Positions 1 through 12,563 of a DNA stretch of 64,000 bases are shown piece by piece (within the stretch, counting starts at the first letter, position 1; each line of letters begins with the position of its first letter). Position numbers and translations under genes: made by a program. Source of the stretch: Lycium barbarum (lineage: Eukaryota; Streptophyta; Magnoliopsida; Solanales; Solanaceae); assembly GCF_019175385.1 (NCBI RefSeq), contig NC_083346.1, positions 248,001-312,000 of the forward strand, read 5' to 3'. The notes under the pieces were generated by a model. That model saw only the letters and a list, made by a program, of their open reading frames with translations. It did no database searches and had not been told where the DNA came from.

Positions 1-71
1 TATTATCTCTTGAATCCGTGATCCAGTCTCTTTCGAAATTGAAGGAAGCTAGGGCATCTACTACTCGAGCC

Positions 72-551
72 TCAGCTAAACAAATTCTCAAACTCCTGCA
101 AGGATGGTTGTTGAGCCCATCCTTGAATTGATGTAACAAAAGGAATATATTCTGACTTCAAACCACGAATGATAATTATTCTCATTCGTGCTTTGGAGAT
201 AGCCTCATCCGGATTTAATAAAGAGATCTCTGAATATAAGTTCTTAATTCTCAAAAAGTACTCGACAATAGAAAGATTACCTTGAGTGGTGTTCGCCAAT
301 TCATTCTCCAATATTTGCAGCCGAGCTTCATCCTTCTTTTTGAACAAACGATCAAGGGTCCTCCAAATTTCATGAGCCGATTTGCACCTTATAATATGAT
401 CAAACAAGTTGTGCGAGATGGACCTCATTAGGATGAACTCCGCCTTCGCATTAATCTGCTTCCACTTCTTGTATGCGCTGCTATTTTCCGGTCCGTCGAT
501 AGGAGGACTTGTGTAACTCCCATTGACAACATCCCACAAATCCTCACCCAC
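72..551 (-). pseudogene. Copia gag fragment (UBN2-type)
   Basis: A 159-codon open stretch encodes a Copia capsid/Gag segment of the UBN2/DUF4219 type found in plant Copia elements. It matches the middle of the gag at 16882-17682 almost residue for residue. The upstream codons contain a TAA (about 557-559) where the other copy has a tyrosine-leucine context, so the N terminus is cut off. The zinc-knuckle region is missing because of the internal deletion. It is a dead retrotransposon relic without host function. Confidence 0.85.
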
Positions 552-723
552 AAGTTATGACTCCATACATGTCTTCCATACCTTGTAATTGGACTGGTTC
601 AACAATTCCATCCCCAGTTAACATGATCGCTCAAATCCATTTAGAGAAACCAGTTGAATCTACCACTAACCCGATCTTGAAACAAAATCCAGAAGTCAAC
701 CTGTGGCTATGGCTCTGATACTA

Positions 724-1142
724 TGTAGAGAAATATAGCAGAATAAAAGTAAATCGGGGAGACCTTCTGCTAGCCCAAGATCGTTAACTAAGATCGAATC
801 AACTAAAGAAGAGGAAGCAATGAAAAGGAGAATTTGGTTATGGAAGAAGACTTTCTTGAATTGACTTGAATGACTTACAATTGGGTTGTGTTGGGTTAAC
901 TTGGGTTGATTACAAATGTTCAAGGCCACCCCTATTTATACTTGTTTAGGGATGGTTCTAGATAGAATTATCTAGATATATCTACAAAATATCCAGTTAG
1001 CCTTATCTTCTAACACTACTCTAGAATATCTAGATTTTTGTTTAAGATAATTATCCAAGATCCTACATTAGACTATTCTAGATCCCTTACTAAATATCTA
1101 CGATTTTTTGTACCTCCAAAAAATCAACTTTAGTTCTTCACA
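724..1142 (-). repeat. Copia 5' LTR
   Basis: This is a 419 bp LTR with TGTAGAG and TTCACA ends as read on the plus strand. It is directly followed on the minus strand by TAGTATCAGAGCCA (710-723), which matches the usual primer binding site complementary to initiator methionine tRNA. Confidence 0.9.
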
Positions 1143-2264
1143 TATTCATTCAAAATCTTGCAAGGTGAAGTTAATACTAGTATATGTTTTTGGTTTTAAC
1201 AAGTAGTACTATTGTTTAAAGTAGCATTTTACACTACAAGAAATGTGATTTTTAGCTACGAAATTACTAGCTATGGTACGAAATTCGTCACTAATTGTCC
1301 ATTTTTCGTGACGAAAATTATATTTCGTCTTTAAATACATAAGGCACATACTTTTAGTGACGAAATACAAAAAATCGTAGCAAAGTTTTGTCCCCTAAAA
1401 TTTCCCACCAAAAAATGAGTTAGCGCCATTTATTACTTACTTTTGGCCACGAATTTAAAGTTATTAGTGACACGTTATTTTGTCATTAATGATGTACCCA
1501 ATTTGTGACAAATCATTTTTTGTCCTAAAATTAGTTAAATTTTGAACACCAAAAACTTTCGTCACAAAAAATATAGTGATACAATAGCGACGAAATAGTA
1601 TTTGTAGTTAATCATTGTAAAATTTAGCCACGAAATTTTGTATTTAATTGTGACCTTCAGTTTGTAACTAATAGTTGAAACAGTTAGTGACGATTACATT
1701 ATTGTCACTATTTAACCTATAATTTAGTCACAACTAAATTTTGTCACTGAAAATACAATTTTCAAACAGTTACGACTTAAATTTTGTAGTTAAATAGTGC
1801 AATTATTGGCTACGAAAAATATTCGTAGTTATAAACTAAAAGATCATCAATGATAGACATATCATTGATTTGATAAAATAAAAAATAGAGTTTTATCTGC
1901 AATAAACATGCAACACACAAGCGGATTGGTCCATTGAATAGGGTCTAGATTGCCAAACGTTGGATAATTAGGCCGAATTTTGAACCTTGCAATTGTAGCC
2001 AAATTCTATTTAACTCGCAACCCAAAATTATTTCAATCATAGCAATTAGTTGCCAGAATAGTCAATTTGTTTTAAATTAAAATCAATTTCTTGCACAATT
2101 AAACCGAATTCAAGCATGATTTTGAAAAGTGACCAAATTGGAGTAAAATTGAGATTGAAGTATTTATCAAATTAATAATTAAACTTTTTGGACAAACAAA
2201 GATAAAAATAAATACAGTAAATAGATTAAATATATAGTAATAAGCCGTAAATAGTTATAAGTTA

Positions 2265-2498
2265 ATCCCTCCGTCCTAATTTATGTGATATAATTTGACT
2301 AGACACGGAGTTTAAGAAAAAAAAATATTTTGAAACTTGTGGTGTAAAACAAGTCATAGATAATTGTGTTCCTGTAAATCATTTCATTAAGGGTGAAAGG
2401 GAAAATTTAAGTTAAATTATTTCTAAATATATAAATGTATCATTCTTTTGGGATAGACTAAAAAGAACAATGTATCACATAAATGGTGATAGAGGGAA
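2265..2498. mobile_element. Stowaway-like MITE
   Basis: This 234 bp element has inverted ends (CCCTCCGTCC... and ...GATAGAGGGA, with TTATGTGATA / TATCACATAA just inside). It is flanked by TA on both sides (2263-2264, 2499-2500). The two sister tandem repeats read straight through at this point (ATAAGTTAGTAATT near 3625 and 4470), confirming an insertion. Confidence 0.85.
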
Positions 2499-2969
2499 TA
2501 GTAATTTTAAATATGTATGTAATTAGACAATTCTTTTTTGAACTGATTTGTAATTTCTAAAGCATCAAATACATTTTGTACTTTAGGAAATAACATATAA
2601 CTAATTTACATAAATAAAATTAATAGTTAAATTATATAAAGTATATACATAATATATATTTGGGTATTTTTCTCAACGAAATGGTAAAATAGTACAAAAG
2701 AATATGAAAAAAACATTTTGGACTTTTATAATACTAATAATAAATAGATATTTCTACTCCGTTTGAAATTCAGGAAACTTAATAAATTAACTTAAGATGT
2801 GGAGCGTCAAAATTGGATGTCAACACATATATGGATAATTAATTTACGTTCAATACAAATATTTTGAACTTTTATTACGTTATATAGATGTTTTATATGT
2901 TCTAATTTCTAATTCATATCTGAAAAAATTAGTCTAATGATTCTTTTCGTATATTTTGAACTTTTTAAT

Positions 2970-3088
<119 letters not shown>

Positions 3089-4759
3089 GTACAATTTTTG
3101 TAATGATCAGCGCACTCCACAACTCTAATGCCCAGTTATATTAAAAGCGTGATAGTAAATCTATCGCTAATCCATTCCATTACAATAGATAAAATATATA
3201 TTATATGAAAAGTTTTACGATAATTTTTATTTGTGTTAGCTCTACCACATTATTTTGCATTATTATTATTTTTTCAAATAATTTGGCAATGATTATGTAT
3301 ATTAGTAAGAATTACTGCGAGAAACAATTTATCTCAATCATTTTGGTTACATTTATTTGAACCTTGCAATTGTAGCAAATTTTGTTTAACTCGTAGTCAA
3401 AATTATTCCAATCATAGCCGTTAGTTGCCAGAATAGTCAATTTATTGTAAGTTAAATCAATTTCATGCACAACAAATTCAAATATAATATTAAAAATTGA
3501 CCAATTGAGTAAAATTGAGATTGAATTATGTATCAAATTAATTAATCAAATTTCTTGGACTAAACAAAGATAAAAATAAATACCATAAATAGATTAAATA
3601 TACAGTAATAAGCTATAAATAGTTATAAGTTAGTAATTATAAATATGGGTGCAATTAGACAATTCCTTATTTTGAAATGATTTGTAATTTTCACAACATC
3701 AAATACATTTTGTACTTTAGGAAATAATATTTAATTAATTTACATAAAAAATTAATACTTAAAATATATACATAATATATTAAGGTATTTTTCCAAATGA
3801 AATGGGAAAATAGCACTAAAATAATGTGACAATATTTTTTTTACTTTTATAATAATAATAAATAGATATTTTTACTATGCTTAAAATTTATGGAGCTTGA
3901 TGAATTAACTTAAAATGTGGAGAGCTAATATATATATTCATACAATTTTTGTAATGATTGGCGCACTGCACATCTCTAATGACCAGTCATTTTAAAATTG
4001 AGATAGTAAATCCATCGCTAATCCATTATAGTATACAATTAATATATGTAAAGTTTTTACGATAGTTTTTTTTTCCGAAGCTCTCTCACATAATTTTGCA
4101 TTATTATTATTTTTCAAATTATTTGGCCATGATTCTGTCATTGTATCAGTAAGAATAACTGTGAGGAATAATTTATGTCAATCATTTCGATTTAATTTAT
4201 TTGAACCTTGCAATTGTAATCAAAATCTATTTAACTTGTAGTCAAAATTATTTCAACCATAGCTATTAGGTGGCAGAATAGTCAATTTGTTTGAAATTAA
4301 ATCAATTTCTTGCACAATTAAACCAAATTCAAATATAACTTTGAATATTGACCAATTTTAAGTAAAATTGAGACTAAATTATGTAAATTAATCAAACTTC
4401 TTCGATTGAAAAAAGATAAAAATAAATACCGTAAATAGACTAAATATACAGTAATAAGCCGTAAATAGTTATAAGTTAGTAATTTTAAATGTGTGTATAA
4501 CTAGATAATTCTTTATTTTGAAATGATTTATAATTTTCAAAACATCAAATACATTTTGTACTTTAGGAAATAATATGTAATTAATTTACATAAACAAAAT
4601 TAATACTTAAATTAATATAAAATATATATATATAATATATTAACGTATTTTATCAAATGAAATGGAAAAATAGCACCAAAATAATATGAAAAATATATTT
4701 GAATTTTATAAATAATAATAAATAGATATTTCTACTATGTTTAAAATTCATGAAGCTTA

Positions 4760-4987
4760 GTGCCTGTTTGGCCATGAGAATTATTCACTTTTTCCGAATT
4801 TTTTTTCCACTTTATTTGAACATCATCGTTTGGCCATAAAAATTTCAAATACAACTTGAATGTGTATTTGGACAATACCTAAAACCTTATTTTCAATTTT
4901 TTCACTTTCATTACATTTTAACAACCAAATGCAACTCCAACTTCAAAAGTTTCGAGAAATATTTAGTTTCTATAGCCAAATGCCTAC
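4760..4987. mobile_element. TTA-flanked MITE (Tourist/Harbinger-like)
   Basis: This 228 bp insertion has imperfect inverted ends GTGCCTGTTTGGCCA / GTAGGCATTTGGCTA and a TTA duplication (4757-4759, 4988-4990). Sister repeats at about 3897 and 2777 lack it. Ends and TSD resemble PIF/Harbinger MITEs, but the superfamily call is an inference. Confidence 0.7.
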
Positions 4988-5821
4988 TTAATTAATAAGT
5001 TAACTTAAATGTGGAGAGTCAAAATTGGATATCAACACATATATGCATAATTAATTTATGTTCAATAAAATATTTTGAAAAATGTTTTACGTCATATATT
5101 TTTATATGTTTTAATTTCTACTTCATAACTCAAACAATTATTCCATACAATTTTTGTAATGATAGACGCACTACACATATCTAATTACCAGTTTTATTAA
5201 AATTGGGATACTAAATCTATCACTAATCCATAACAATAGATAATATTATTCATTAGATGAAAAGTTTTAAGATAATTTATTTGTCGTACCACTATCACAT
5301 AATTTTGCATTATTATTTTTTAAATAATTTACCATGATTCTATCACTGTATTGATAATAATTACACTGTGAACAATTTATCCTAATCATTTCTTATTTCA
5401 TTTATTTGGGACTCTTCAGTATTAATGTTGCGCTCCAGATTTGGAGGGACGCTACCAATACCCGATGCCTTAAACTTACCCCATATTCATGCTACCATAT
5501 TCCAATCATTTTTGTAAATATATGGGTCACACACACCTGGAATTTTAATTGCATTATTAAACTCGTAACTAGTATATTTTAAATATAAAAATTTGTGGGT
5601 GCTTACAGTTAATATGTACATTTATCCTAAAATTAAGCCTGCTCATATGCATACATAATATCGATCATATACAAAATTGTTTTCAAAGTGTTTCACATCT
5701 TGTCCAAATAAAATTTGTGCAGTAAAAAGTGTTGAAATCATTCATAATACAAAATCAAAGATAGGAATATAATTTTAATATTTAATGAGAAGTCGTTTAA
5801 GTGAAGAAGTCACGAGTATGA

Positions 5822-5916
5822 GAATTTTACATTAAAATATTGGAGGGAAGATAAAATAACAAAAGTTAACATTCAATTATTTTACCTTCCCTCCAATATT
5901 TTCATGTAAAATTCCT
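5822..5916. repeat. Near-perfect inverted repeat (hairpin)
   Basis: Two arms of about 37 nt (5822-5857 and 5879-5915), both carrying ATATTGGAGGGAAG or its complement, are separated by a loop of about 20 nt with only a few mismatches. Transcription through it would give a long-stem hairpin inside the CACTA element. Confidence 0.75.
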
Positions 5917-7718
5917 AGTGTCACCCATTCCCTCCCTGTAAACCACTAATAACTACCCACTAAGATAAACATGAAGTATTCAACTCTAATGCAAATACAT
6001 AACCCCCCAAGAAAGAAGAATTCCCAACGTGTTAACCATCTTCATCGTGTCCTAGGAAGTGCGGGTTTTATGTTCTTATTGAGGTTGACCATATAACAAA
6101 GGTCACTGTTACAAATCTTGAACTACATAAAATTCAAAAACATTTTTTTCTAACAAGGTTTTGTTGAAGAAAAAGTTGTTAAAATTTCTTTTTTATTTTA
6201 TTTTCAGAACAAACGCCACCCAAGTGCAACACACGGTAAATTAATTTTCTGCTCTTTGATTTCTTCTTTTTCTATCAATTCATTTCTATTTCTCCAACTG
6301 ATGGTCAATTTCCAGGTAAATCAACTCCGCTCTCCTTTAAAAAAAAAATCCTCTCTCTTGTCACTTTAATATTCTCTTTGTAGGAGTTGAGTATTTGTTC
6401 ACGTACAAGGAGCAATTATTGCACAGGGTTTTCCAATTGTTCTTTTAATAAGGAGGTAAATTTTTAATAATACATCGTAGATCTTGATAATTGAATTGTT
6501 ACCGATTTCGTAGAGATGTTATTTTACTCGTTTTTATTATTTGCTTCACTAATTAAAGTTAGTTTTATGATTATAGTTTGAAGATATATTTTGCTAAAAT
6601 CCTGATAAGTATATATAAAGTTATTAGTATAATTTTCTTTTCACACAGGTACATGAAGGTATATCTACCAAAAAAAAGAAAGGAACATGAAGGTGCAAAA
6701 GTGCTTCATAAGTTTTTATATTACGGAGGCTGCAGTAGCACATGAGGAAGCAACACGCTGTGTCTTTTTCAATTTACCATTATTCATGTATTTCAATTAG
6801 ACTTTTTACAATTGGATTTCACTTTATTTACTCAATGTTTGGACCGAGATGTCTCAGAATAATTATAGATGTTATTAGTAGTTGGTTTTGTATGAATTTT
6901 TGTGATGTGTTTATTTACATATTTAAATACTCCGCAGTATATAAAATAATTTTATCCTTGAAGATTTATATATTTTAAGACAATCCCTTTTGGTCACAAA
7001 AGTATCTATTTGCAGAAAGTAAATTGTATTGTACATTCTCATTCGTCTCAAATTGATTAAATTCAGTGAAAAAAGTAATTTATTTCAAAATGACCTTCAT
7101 ATTAATAACCTAATTATAATTAACTACAAATTAACTTAATATTTGATGACAATTGAAATTGTCACTAATTAAGATAACGTATAGTGACGAATTAGTTTTG
7201 TCCAAATAAGAAAAATCAACTACGGAATTGTTACCTTTCCTGGACAAACAAATCTGTCACCAATTTAATTATTTAGAGACGAAAATTTCCTTTCGTACAC
7301 AAAACATATACCTTTTAGTGACGTAATCACATTCTTTTAACTACAAATTATGCATAGCTTTAAAGACAATATGTATCGTCACTAATTAAAATTATAGTTA
7401 GTGACAAATTATATTTGTCGGTAATAACCACCTTTTTAGCGACGTTACAGTGTTTTTAGCTACAAAACTTTTACGCTATTCATGACAAATAGGTTTGTCA
7501 TAAATACTACGCATTTGGGGACGAAATTTTATTTTGTAGTTAATATAACTTATTCAGCGACGAAACACTAAGTCGTCTTTGTATACTTTTAGCGACCCAC
7601 TTTTAAGGACGAAAGGTTGACGATTTTCTTTTTGTCACGAAAGATTTTTTTGTGACGAAATATGACTTTTAAGTGACAAAACAATTCGTCACAAATAGTG
7701 AGATTTGTTGTAGTGTTA

Positions 7719-8440
7719 TGTGATATCATTTCCTTTTAATTTCGTTTTAAAAAATGATGCTATACTTTTATAATTAAAAATAATTTAACTTAATTTTAAA
7801 CTTCTCATTTTACCCTTTTTGGAATAATATATGTATAGCCACAAAAATGTTAGTGTAGTTTAGACCACAAATTTTCAAAATATTTGTTTTTTAAACTGTG
7901 TCCAATCTAATGTCATGACATAATTTGGGAAGGAGTGAGTACCATTAATATCATTGATGATGTTGGATTCTATAATACGAGTAATTAGCAAGAAGTTAGT
8001 ACATGAGCAGTTATATATTAAAGTAGTTTGTCCTTAATTAATTCTTAACCTAAGACTAAGAGATCCCCAGATCTTTGTGCTTGTATGTAGTGCTTCGAAT
8101 TAATATTGCAGCGAGTCATTAAGCAATATATAGGATATGCTTGTTTTTGTGAATTTTCTTGCTTTATACACAACTTTCATCATAACAAGAAATCATAACA
8201 AGTTGGAAACAACCTTTCTACCCCGAAAAGGTGGAAGTAAGGTTTGTGTAGATCCTACCCTTCTCAAACCCCAGTTATGGAATTACACCGGTATGTTGTT
8301 GTTGTTGTTAGCAAGCTGGCTAAAGGCTGATTAAGGGTGATAAAGGTGCTTTTCTTATTTGTGTATGGTTGTAATTAATTGTTATGAGGTGAAAAGGAAA
8401 AATAATTAGTAGAAGGTGAAGGAAAAAATAGAAATCAAAC
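7719..8440 (-). other. Intron sequence of Ole e 1-like gene 1
   Basis: This is the remaining original intron sequence next to exon 1 of gene 1, matching 18302-19015 (unit 2) and 24044-24798 (unit 3). It contains a TS-like SINE tail at about 8205-8316. I see no coding sequence of its own. The plus-strand frame at 8137-8334 is a passenger of the SINE. Confidence 0.7.
8205..8316 (+). mobile_element. TS-type SINE / RTE LINE 3' tail (unit 1)
   Basis: The sequence runs from CTACCCCGAAAAGGTGGAAG through CCCCAGTTATGG to a terminal (TTG)n tract. This is the widespread Solanaceae 3' tail shared by TS SINEs and RTE LINEs. Unit 2 (18785-18892) and unit 3 (24554-24669) carry it at the same place, so it predates both duplications. 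The TTG count differs between units. Confidence 0.65.
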
Positions 8441-8663
8441 CTGGAACTGGATGTGGTGAGTGATCACCACAAAGAAGAGTACCATGGAGGATAACAGTAG
8501 AAAGCTTTTCTTCTCCATAGCCAGCCATCTTTGCCAATTCTTCTCTGGTTGAAAGTTCTATTAACGGATTATTATTATCAGTTGCCCAACTTATTGGCAT
8601 AATAACAAAAAAGGAGAATACGAATATCATCTTCACAATACTTCCTTGAAATAATTGAATCAT
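8441..8663 (-). CDS. Pollen Ole e 1-like secreted protein, gene 1, exon 1 (gene partial)
   Basis: Exon 1 of 223 nt encodes 74 residues plus one base. The start at 8663 is the first ATG of the open frame. Residues about 9-27 are hydrophobic and end SWA, a likely signal peptide, so the product should enter the secretory pathway. Then comes REELAKMAGYGEEKLSTV, a signature of the plant Pollen Ole e 1 / extensin family, followed by the start of the Ole e 1 domain with Cys65. The donor is CCAG|GTTTGA, phase 1. Exon 2 must lie beyond the left edge, because the intron runs through the CACTA and Copia elements (more than 8.4 kb). Members are wall- or apoplast-associated; the precise role is unknown. 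Whether such an intron is spliced correctly is open. Confidence 0.8.
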
Positions 8664-8755
8664 CTTTAATTATGTATCTTTGTCTTGCTGTGTTTTTGTT
8701 TCTAAAATATGATCAATTATATATGGAATGACGAGACAAGATAGCTACTATCTCC

Positions 8756-8764
8756 TTTTATATA
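8756..8764 (-). promoter_or_regulatory. TATA box of Ole e 1-like gene 1
   Basis: On the minus strand the motif reads TATATAAAAGG, about 95 nt upstream of the ATG. Units 2 and 3 have TATATATAATGG at the same place, a weaker match, so core promoter strength may differ between paralogues. Confidence 0.55.
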
Positions 8765-9464
8765 AATTCCGTTGTATATATGGAAGGTTAACCGTCAGGA
8801 TGGTGGCCTAATCTTATCAGCACCTATACAAGCAATATTGATTCTACAAGAGTTTAACAAATTTCGGTCAAAATTTTACACTATCTAGCCAGCTTTATCT
8901 GGTATAACAGGTAATATATCTTATTATTAAGATGTAAATATTATTTTTTTATGATATAGTGATATACCTTTTTAAGACTATCCATATATATTAATTAAAT
9001 CACTGTGTAATAGAAAAAGGTTGAGATTTGATAAAGCTATAAAGCAAAGCCCCACCATCAATTGTAACTTTGGTTAAATTTTATTGGTATGGCAGGCAAG
9101 AAAGCAAATTACAAAACAGTTCTGATTCAATTGCCCGCCTCTAATCCATGAACATAAGAAATTGAATTTATTAGTTGAGCGAATGACATAAATAAAACCT
9201 TTTTCATAATGTGTTGGTTCTGGGAATTTTTGGTGCGGTTGGTTTTGACCAACTAAGTTATTTATCTTAACTTCTTTCTTTCTTTGTTGACCAAAACTGA
9301 GTGATTTATAAATTGTGAAGTCAAACTAATACATCGAAAATGAGAGATCGAAAATTATTTCAGATGGGAACATCTTTGCGCTCGTGAATATAAATGGAAT
9401 TTGGCCAAGCTAGCTTGAATTCATGTTCTAATTATTGTTACCATCTCAATCCTAAATATAATTA
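8765..9464. other. Upstream region of gene 1
   Basis: This is non-coding sequence conserved with unit 2 (about 19340-20040) and unit 3 (25200-25290 and 37546-38170). It is the likely promoter-proximal region of the Ole e 1-like genes. I see no frame worth calling. Confidence 0.6.
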
Positions 9465-9687
9465 CCGTCCCAATTTATGTGATATGTTGACTGGCACGGA
9501 ATTTAAGAAATAAAGAAGACTTTTTAATCTTGTGGTCTAAAATAAGGCAAAGATATTTACGTGGTTATAGACTTGTAAAGCGTAAAAGATAAAGTTTAAA
9601 GTTAAACTGTGACCAAATAAGAAAATATATCATTCTTTTTGGGACAGACTAAAAAGAAAAGTGTATCACATATTAGCACAAAGGGAG
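9465..9687. mobile_element. Stowaway MITE (unit 1)
   Basis: This 223 bp element has ends CCGTCCCAATTTATGTGATA and TATCACATATTAGC...GGGAG, with TA duplications at 9463-9464 and 9688-9689. Unit 2 has the same insertion (20041-20267). Unit 3 reads ATAATTACTACTCTATT near 38168, the empty site with a single TA. Confidence 0.9.
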
Positions 9688-10037
9688 TACTCTATTTTCT
9701 TAAAAACAACGATAGAGTCATAAATGATATTTTTTTGGTAAATAAAACAGTTTTATTACCAAAGATCTATCTATGTATAAATACATCAAATCATCCTTAA
9801 ACTATACCCAAAATGTCGATATCACACCTAAACTATACGGGCGACCTATTACACACCTGAACATCTAAAATTAAAATTATTTACCCCCTGCAAACTGATG
9901 ACCACTTGCACAATGGAAAGTGTAATACACTCGCCTGCCACGTCAGCGCCAAATCAGATTTCTTTTAAATTTTAAATTATTTTTCTTTTCTTTTAGTTAA
10001 TTTATTTTTCTTTTATTGTAAAATATAAATAACCCCT

Positions 10038-10060
10038 CACCCCCCCCCCCCCCCCCCCTC
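10038..10060. repeat. Poly(C) tract
   Basis: A run of about 20 C residues inside the captured-fragment element. Unit 2 has only about nine (20620-20629), showing rapid length change since the duplication. Confidence 0.9.
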
Positions 10061-10214
10061 CCTTCTTTTTCTTCTTCATCTTCTCCATCACTAACTCCTC
10101 AACCACTACCCCATCACTAACATCACCCAAATCTCTTTTAAATGTCCATTTGAAGGGCAGTTCGTGCAATTTCAATTTCTCCAATCCATTTGAAGGGCAG
10201 TTCGTGTTCATTGT

Positions 10215-10535
10215 TTAATAACAATGAAGAAAATTTCTCAAGATGTATGCTTCGCCGCTAAGGCAATTGATCCGAGAATAAGCAAATGAGTGCTTGTTGT
10301 ATGAGGAACAATTGAATAAAGTGAAGCCACCATACGCGTTCTGATCAAAGGTAAACGGCCAAACAGACGAGTTTATGTTTTGAATCTGCCTGGGAAAACA
10401 TGAAGCATTGAAATCTGATACTTTTATTGCCTGGGATTTGTAATCAATTTCCTCAACAAAAACACTGCTTGATATTGGGGTTGAATCGAGTGACATCATC
10501 GGCGGTGCAAGATAGTTTGAAACCAGGGTAGCCAC
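10215..10535 (-). pseudogene. Captured fragment of a GUB_WAK-bind / ATL20-21-like gene
   Basis: A 106-codon frame resembles the cysteine-containing galacturonan-binding (GUB_WAK_bind) region of RING-H2 ATL20/21-like and WAK-like proteins: IDYKSQAIKVSD, then C-PRQIQN, FTLFNCSS and a C-terminal CLSG-Y motif. There is no signal peptide, transmembrane helix, RING or kinase domain, so only about one exon was captured. The nearly identical frame in unit 2 (20786-21106) differs at one residue (G/S). It lies inside an inverted-repeat element, so it is read as transduplicated and not as a gene of its own. Confidence 0.6.
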
Positions 10536-11151
10536 AGTGAGCTGGCTGATGATCTTTGAGCCGGAATGGAAATCGAATTACTGGACCGGAATCACCACAC
10601 CTTGTTGGCAAGCATTTATCTTGAGCTGCTGCTGCTGCTCCAGCTCCAACGAAGCATACTAATTACAAATGGGGTGGGTGCGTGGGGTTGGGGCTGGCGT
10701 AGCAGTGGTGGAGGAATTATTTAAAAATTATTTTTATTTTTATTTTGACTTCACTTGTCTATTTTTGAATTATAGTTTTTATTTTTGTCACATCAGCTTC
10801 TAAGGGGTAATAAATAGCACTTTAAAATATATTAGGTGTGTAATGGGTCGTCTGTATAGTTTAAGTGTGATATCGACATTTTGGGTATAGTTTAGGGGTA
10901 TTTTGATGTATTTAGCCATATATATTATATTAAGAGCATGAACTCCCTAACTTAAAAGTTAAATTACGAAAATACCCTTCTAAATGATTAAAATTTAAAT
11001 ATCTTGTTTTTAAATTAATTAAATATTGTAAATGAGAATATAGAATTACTAAAAGCCACATACTTCCACCAAAATCACGTGACACATTAAACATACTGTG
11101 TAGAAGCTTGAATAATTGATGTCATAAGGATCAAAATTACTAAAACGCCCC

Positions 11152-11236
11152 CGCGAGGACTACAAAAATTGGCTATCCTCTCTTATATATTACTACTATA
11201 TATAAGGGAGAACCAAGGGGTATTTGTAGTCCTCAC
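11152..11236. repeat. Inverted repeat with GAGGACTACAAA arms
   Basis: GCGAGGACTACAAA...CTCTTATATA is mirrored by TATATAAGGGAGAA...TTTGTAGTCCTCAC. A further diverged copy of the right arm occurs at 11342-11394. These look like ends of small DNA transposons. The pattern is repeated in unit 2 at about 21716-21802 and 21911-21960. Confidence 0.55.
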
Positions 11237-12563
11237 AAAAGTTTTCAATTTAATTTCAAACTTTTCAATTAATTACTTCTAGGTTTCAAATTTATTTTTA
11301 AGAAATTTACTTTTTATTTTTATTGTCTACTTTTCCTTACTTTACTACTATATATAAGAGAGAATAGCGATTTTTTGTAGTCTTCACGTGATTTGTTTTT
11401 TACTCTTTTTACCCCTAATGGAAAAAATAATGGCATTGTGAATCTTCACACATTTTTGAAAATTTTGAAAACTTTAAGGACTTTTTCATGCCACTAAAAA
11501 CTATGATGTTATGAAAAAGGTTATAGAGGCCCCACAAAGCATACTCATACATATTTGAATTTTTTATGTAGAAATATTATTAAACTTGTTTCAAATTATG
11601 TTTTTCCTTAAGAATTTATTATAGACATATAAAGAATTATCATGTCATTCAATTCTATCTTAATATAGGCTTAATAATTGAATTACAATATTATTTTGAT
11701 AAAACTATTTATTATTTATTGATGTTATTTATCATTTGCTATTTTAATTTTTTATTCGTCCATTTAGTAATTTCTTTTTAATTTCCCCCTACAATCTTAT
11801 GTCGTACATGCTGGCGAACATAAGTAATTTATGAAGATTTCACTTAAGTTTGGATTAAGTTTTAAATTAAGAAAATAAATATAAATAACTTATGTCATTG
11901 TTAAATACTTCAAAAATGTAAATTACAGTCCCTCCGTATCAATAGAAAAAATGAATTCCGAAGTACAGTAGTTAATTATAATTTTACATGCGCACACTAT
12001 TAACATAAAATTTATTTACTATATTAAAGAGTAACAATAAAACCCTTATGGGTCGAGTGAGTGGATGTGGGTTTAAAGATATGGATTTATTTTATTTTGT
12101 TGCGTGGCCCATGTCTACCTGGAATAAAATAATTAATTAATATTGTCATGTTAGATTTTTTTGATGACATATGTAGTTGAGTGATTTTATGAGATAATAG
12201 GCCAAAGTTGAGTGATTTTAATGATATGTAGAAAAATTCAATGATTTTACTACATAATTTCTCAAAGTTCAATGACCTTTTGGGATATTTACCCGCAAAT
12301 GACCCGAGTTTTACTTTTTAACATTTCTCCTTCTCCTACACCTCCTTTCGTGCAAAAAACGTTCGATAGTCTCGTGATAATGTCCTGAAATTTTTCTTGT
12401 ACCATTATTTAATTATAAAATCTAAAGAAAATGCATATCAGTGAATTTTACCCGGTCTTGTGTATAGCATTAATACATGTGCATCGAATACACGTGATAG
12501 TTTGGTTCGTTTGTCACCTATAATTGAAGAAAGGTTTAAAATCTTATAGAGAATAAAGAGAGA

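Larger units (their letters stand above)
1..1142 (-). mobile_element. Copia LTR retrotransposon, partial (copy in gene 1 intron)
   Basis: This is the 5' part of a minus-strand Ty1/Copia element running off the left edge. It comprises a 419 bp 5' LTR (724-1142), a primer binding site (710-723) and gag/protease remnants. It lies at the same intron position as the Copia copy at 13387-18213, and the sequence flanking the LTR (TATTC at 1143-1147) matches that copy's target duplication. The two LTR copies differ at only about five positions by eye, so they were copied by segmental duplication and are not separate insertions. It differs from the other copy by a 309 bp internal deletion near position 90 and a nonsense change in gag. 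Confidence 0.9.
9778..10914. mobile_element. Foldback/Pack-MULE-like element carrying a host gene fragment (unit 1)
   Basis: The 1.14 kb element is bounded by inverted repeats of about 80 bp: TAAATACATCAAA...CTATACCCAAAATGTCGATA on the left (9778-9860), its complement on the right (10835-10914). The interior encodes a piece of a GUB_WAK-type gene. The same element sits in unit 2 (20358-21481). Unit 3 loses similarity at this point. A clean target duplication is not visible, so the superfamily is uncertain. Confidence 0.75.

Noticed and set aside
8137..8334. 65-codon frame, also at 18715-18909
   Set aside because: It runs across intron sequence and a SINE-like tail; no protein features.
10002..10211. 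69-codon frame with poly-Lys/Gly
   Set aside because: Created by poly(C) and CTTCTT repeats next to the captured fragment; length differs between units.
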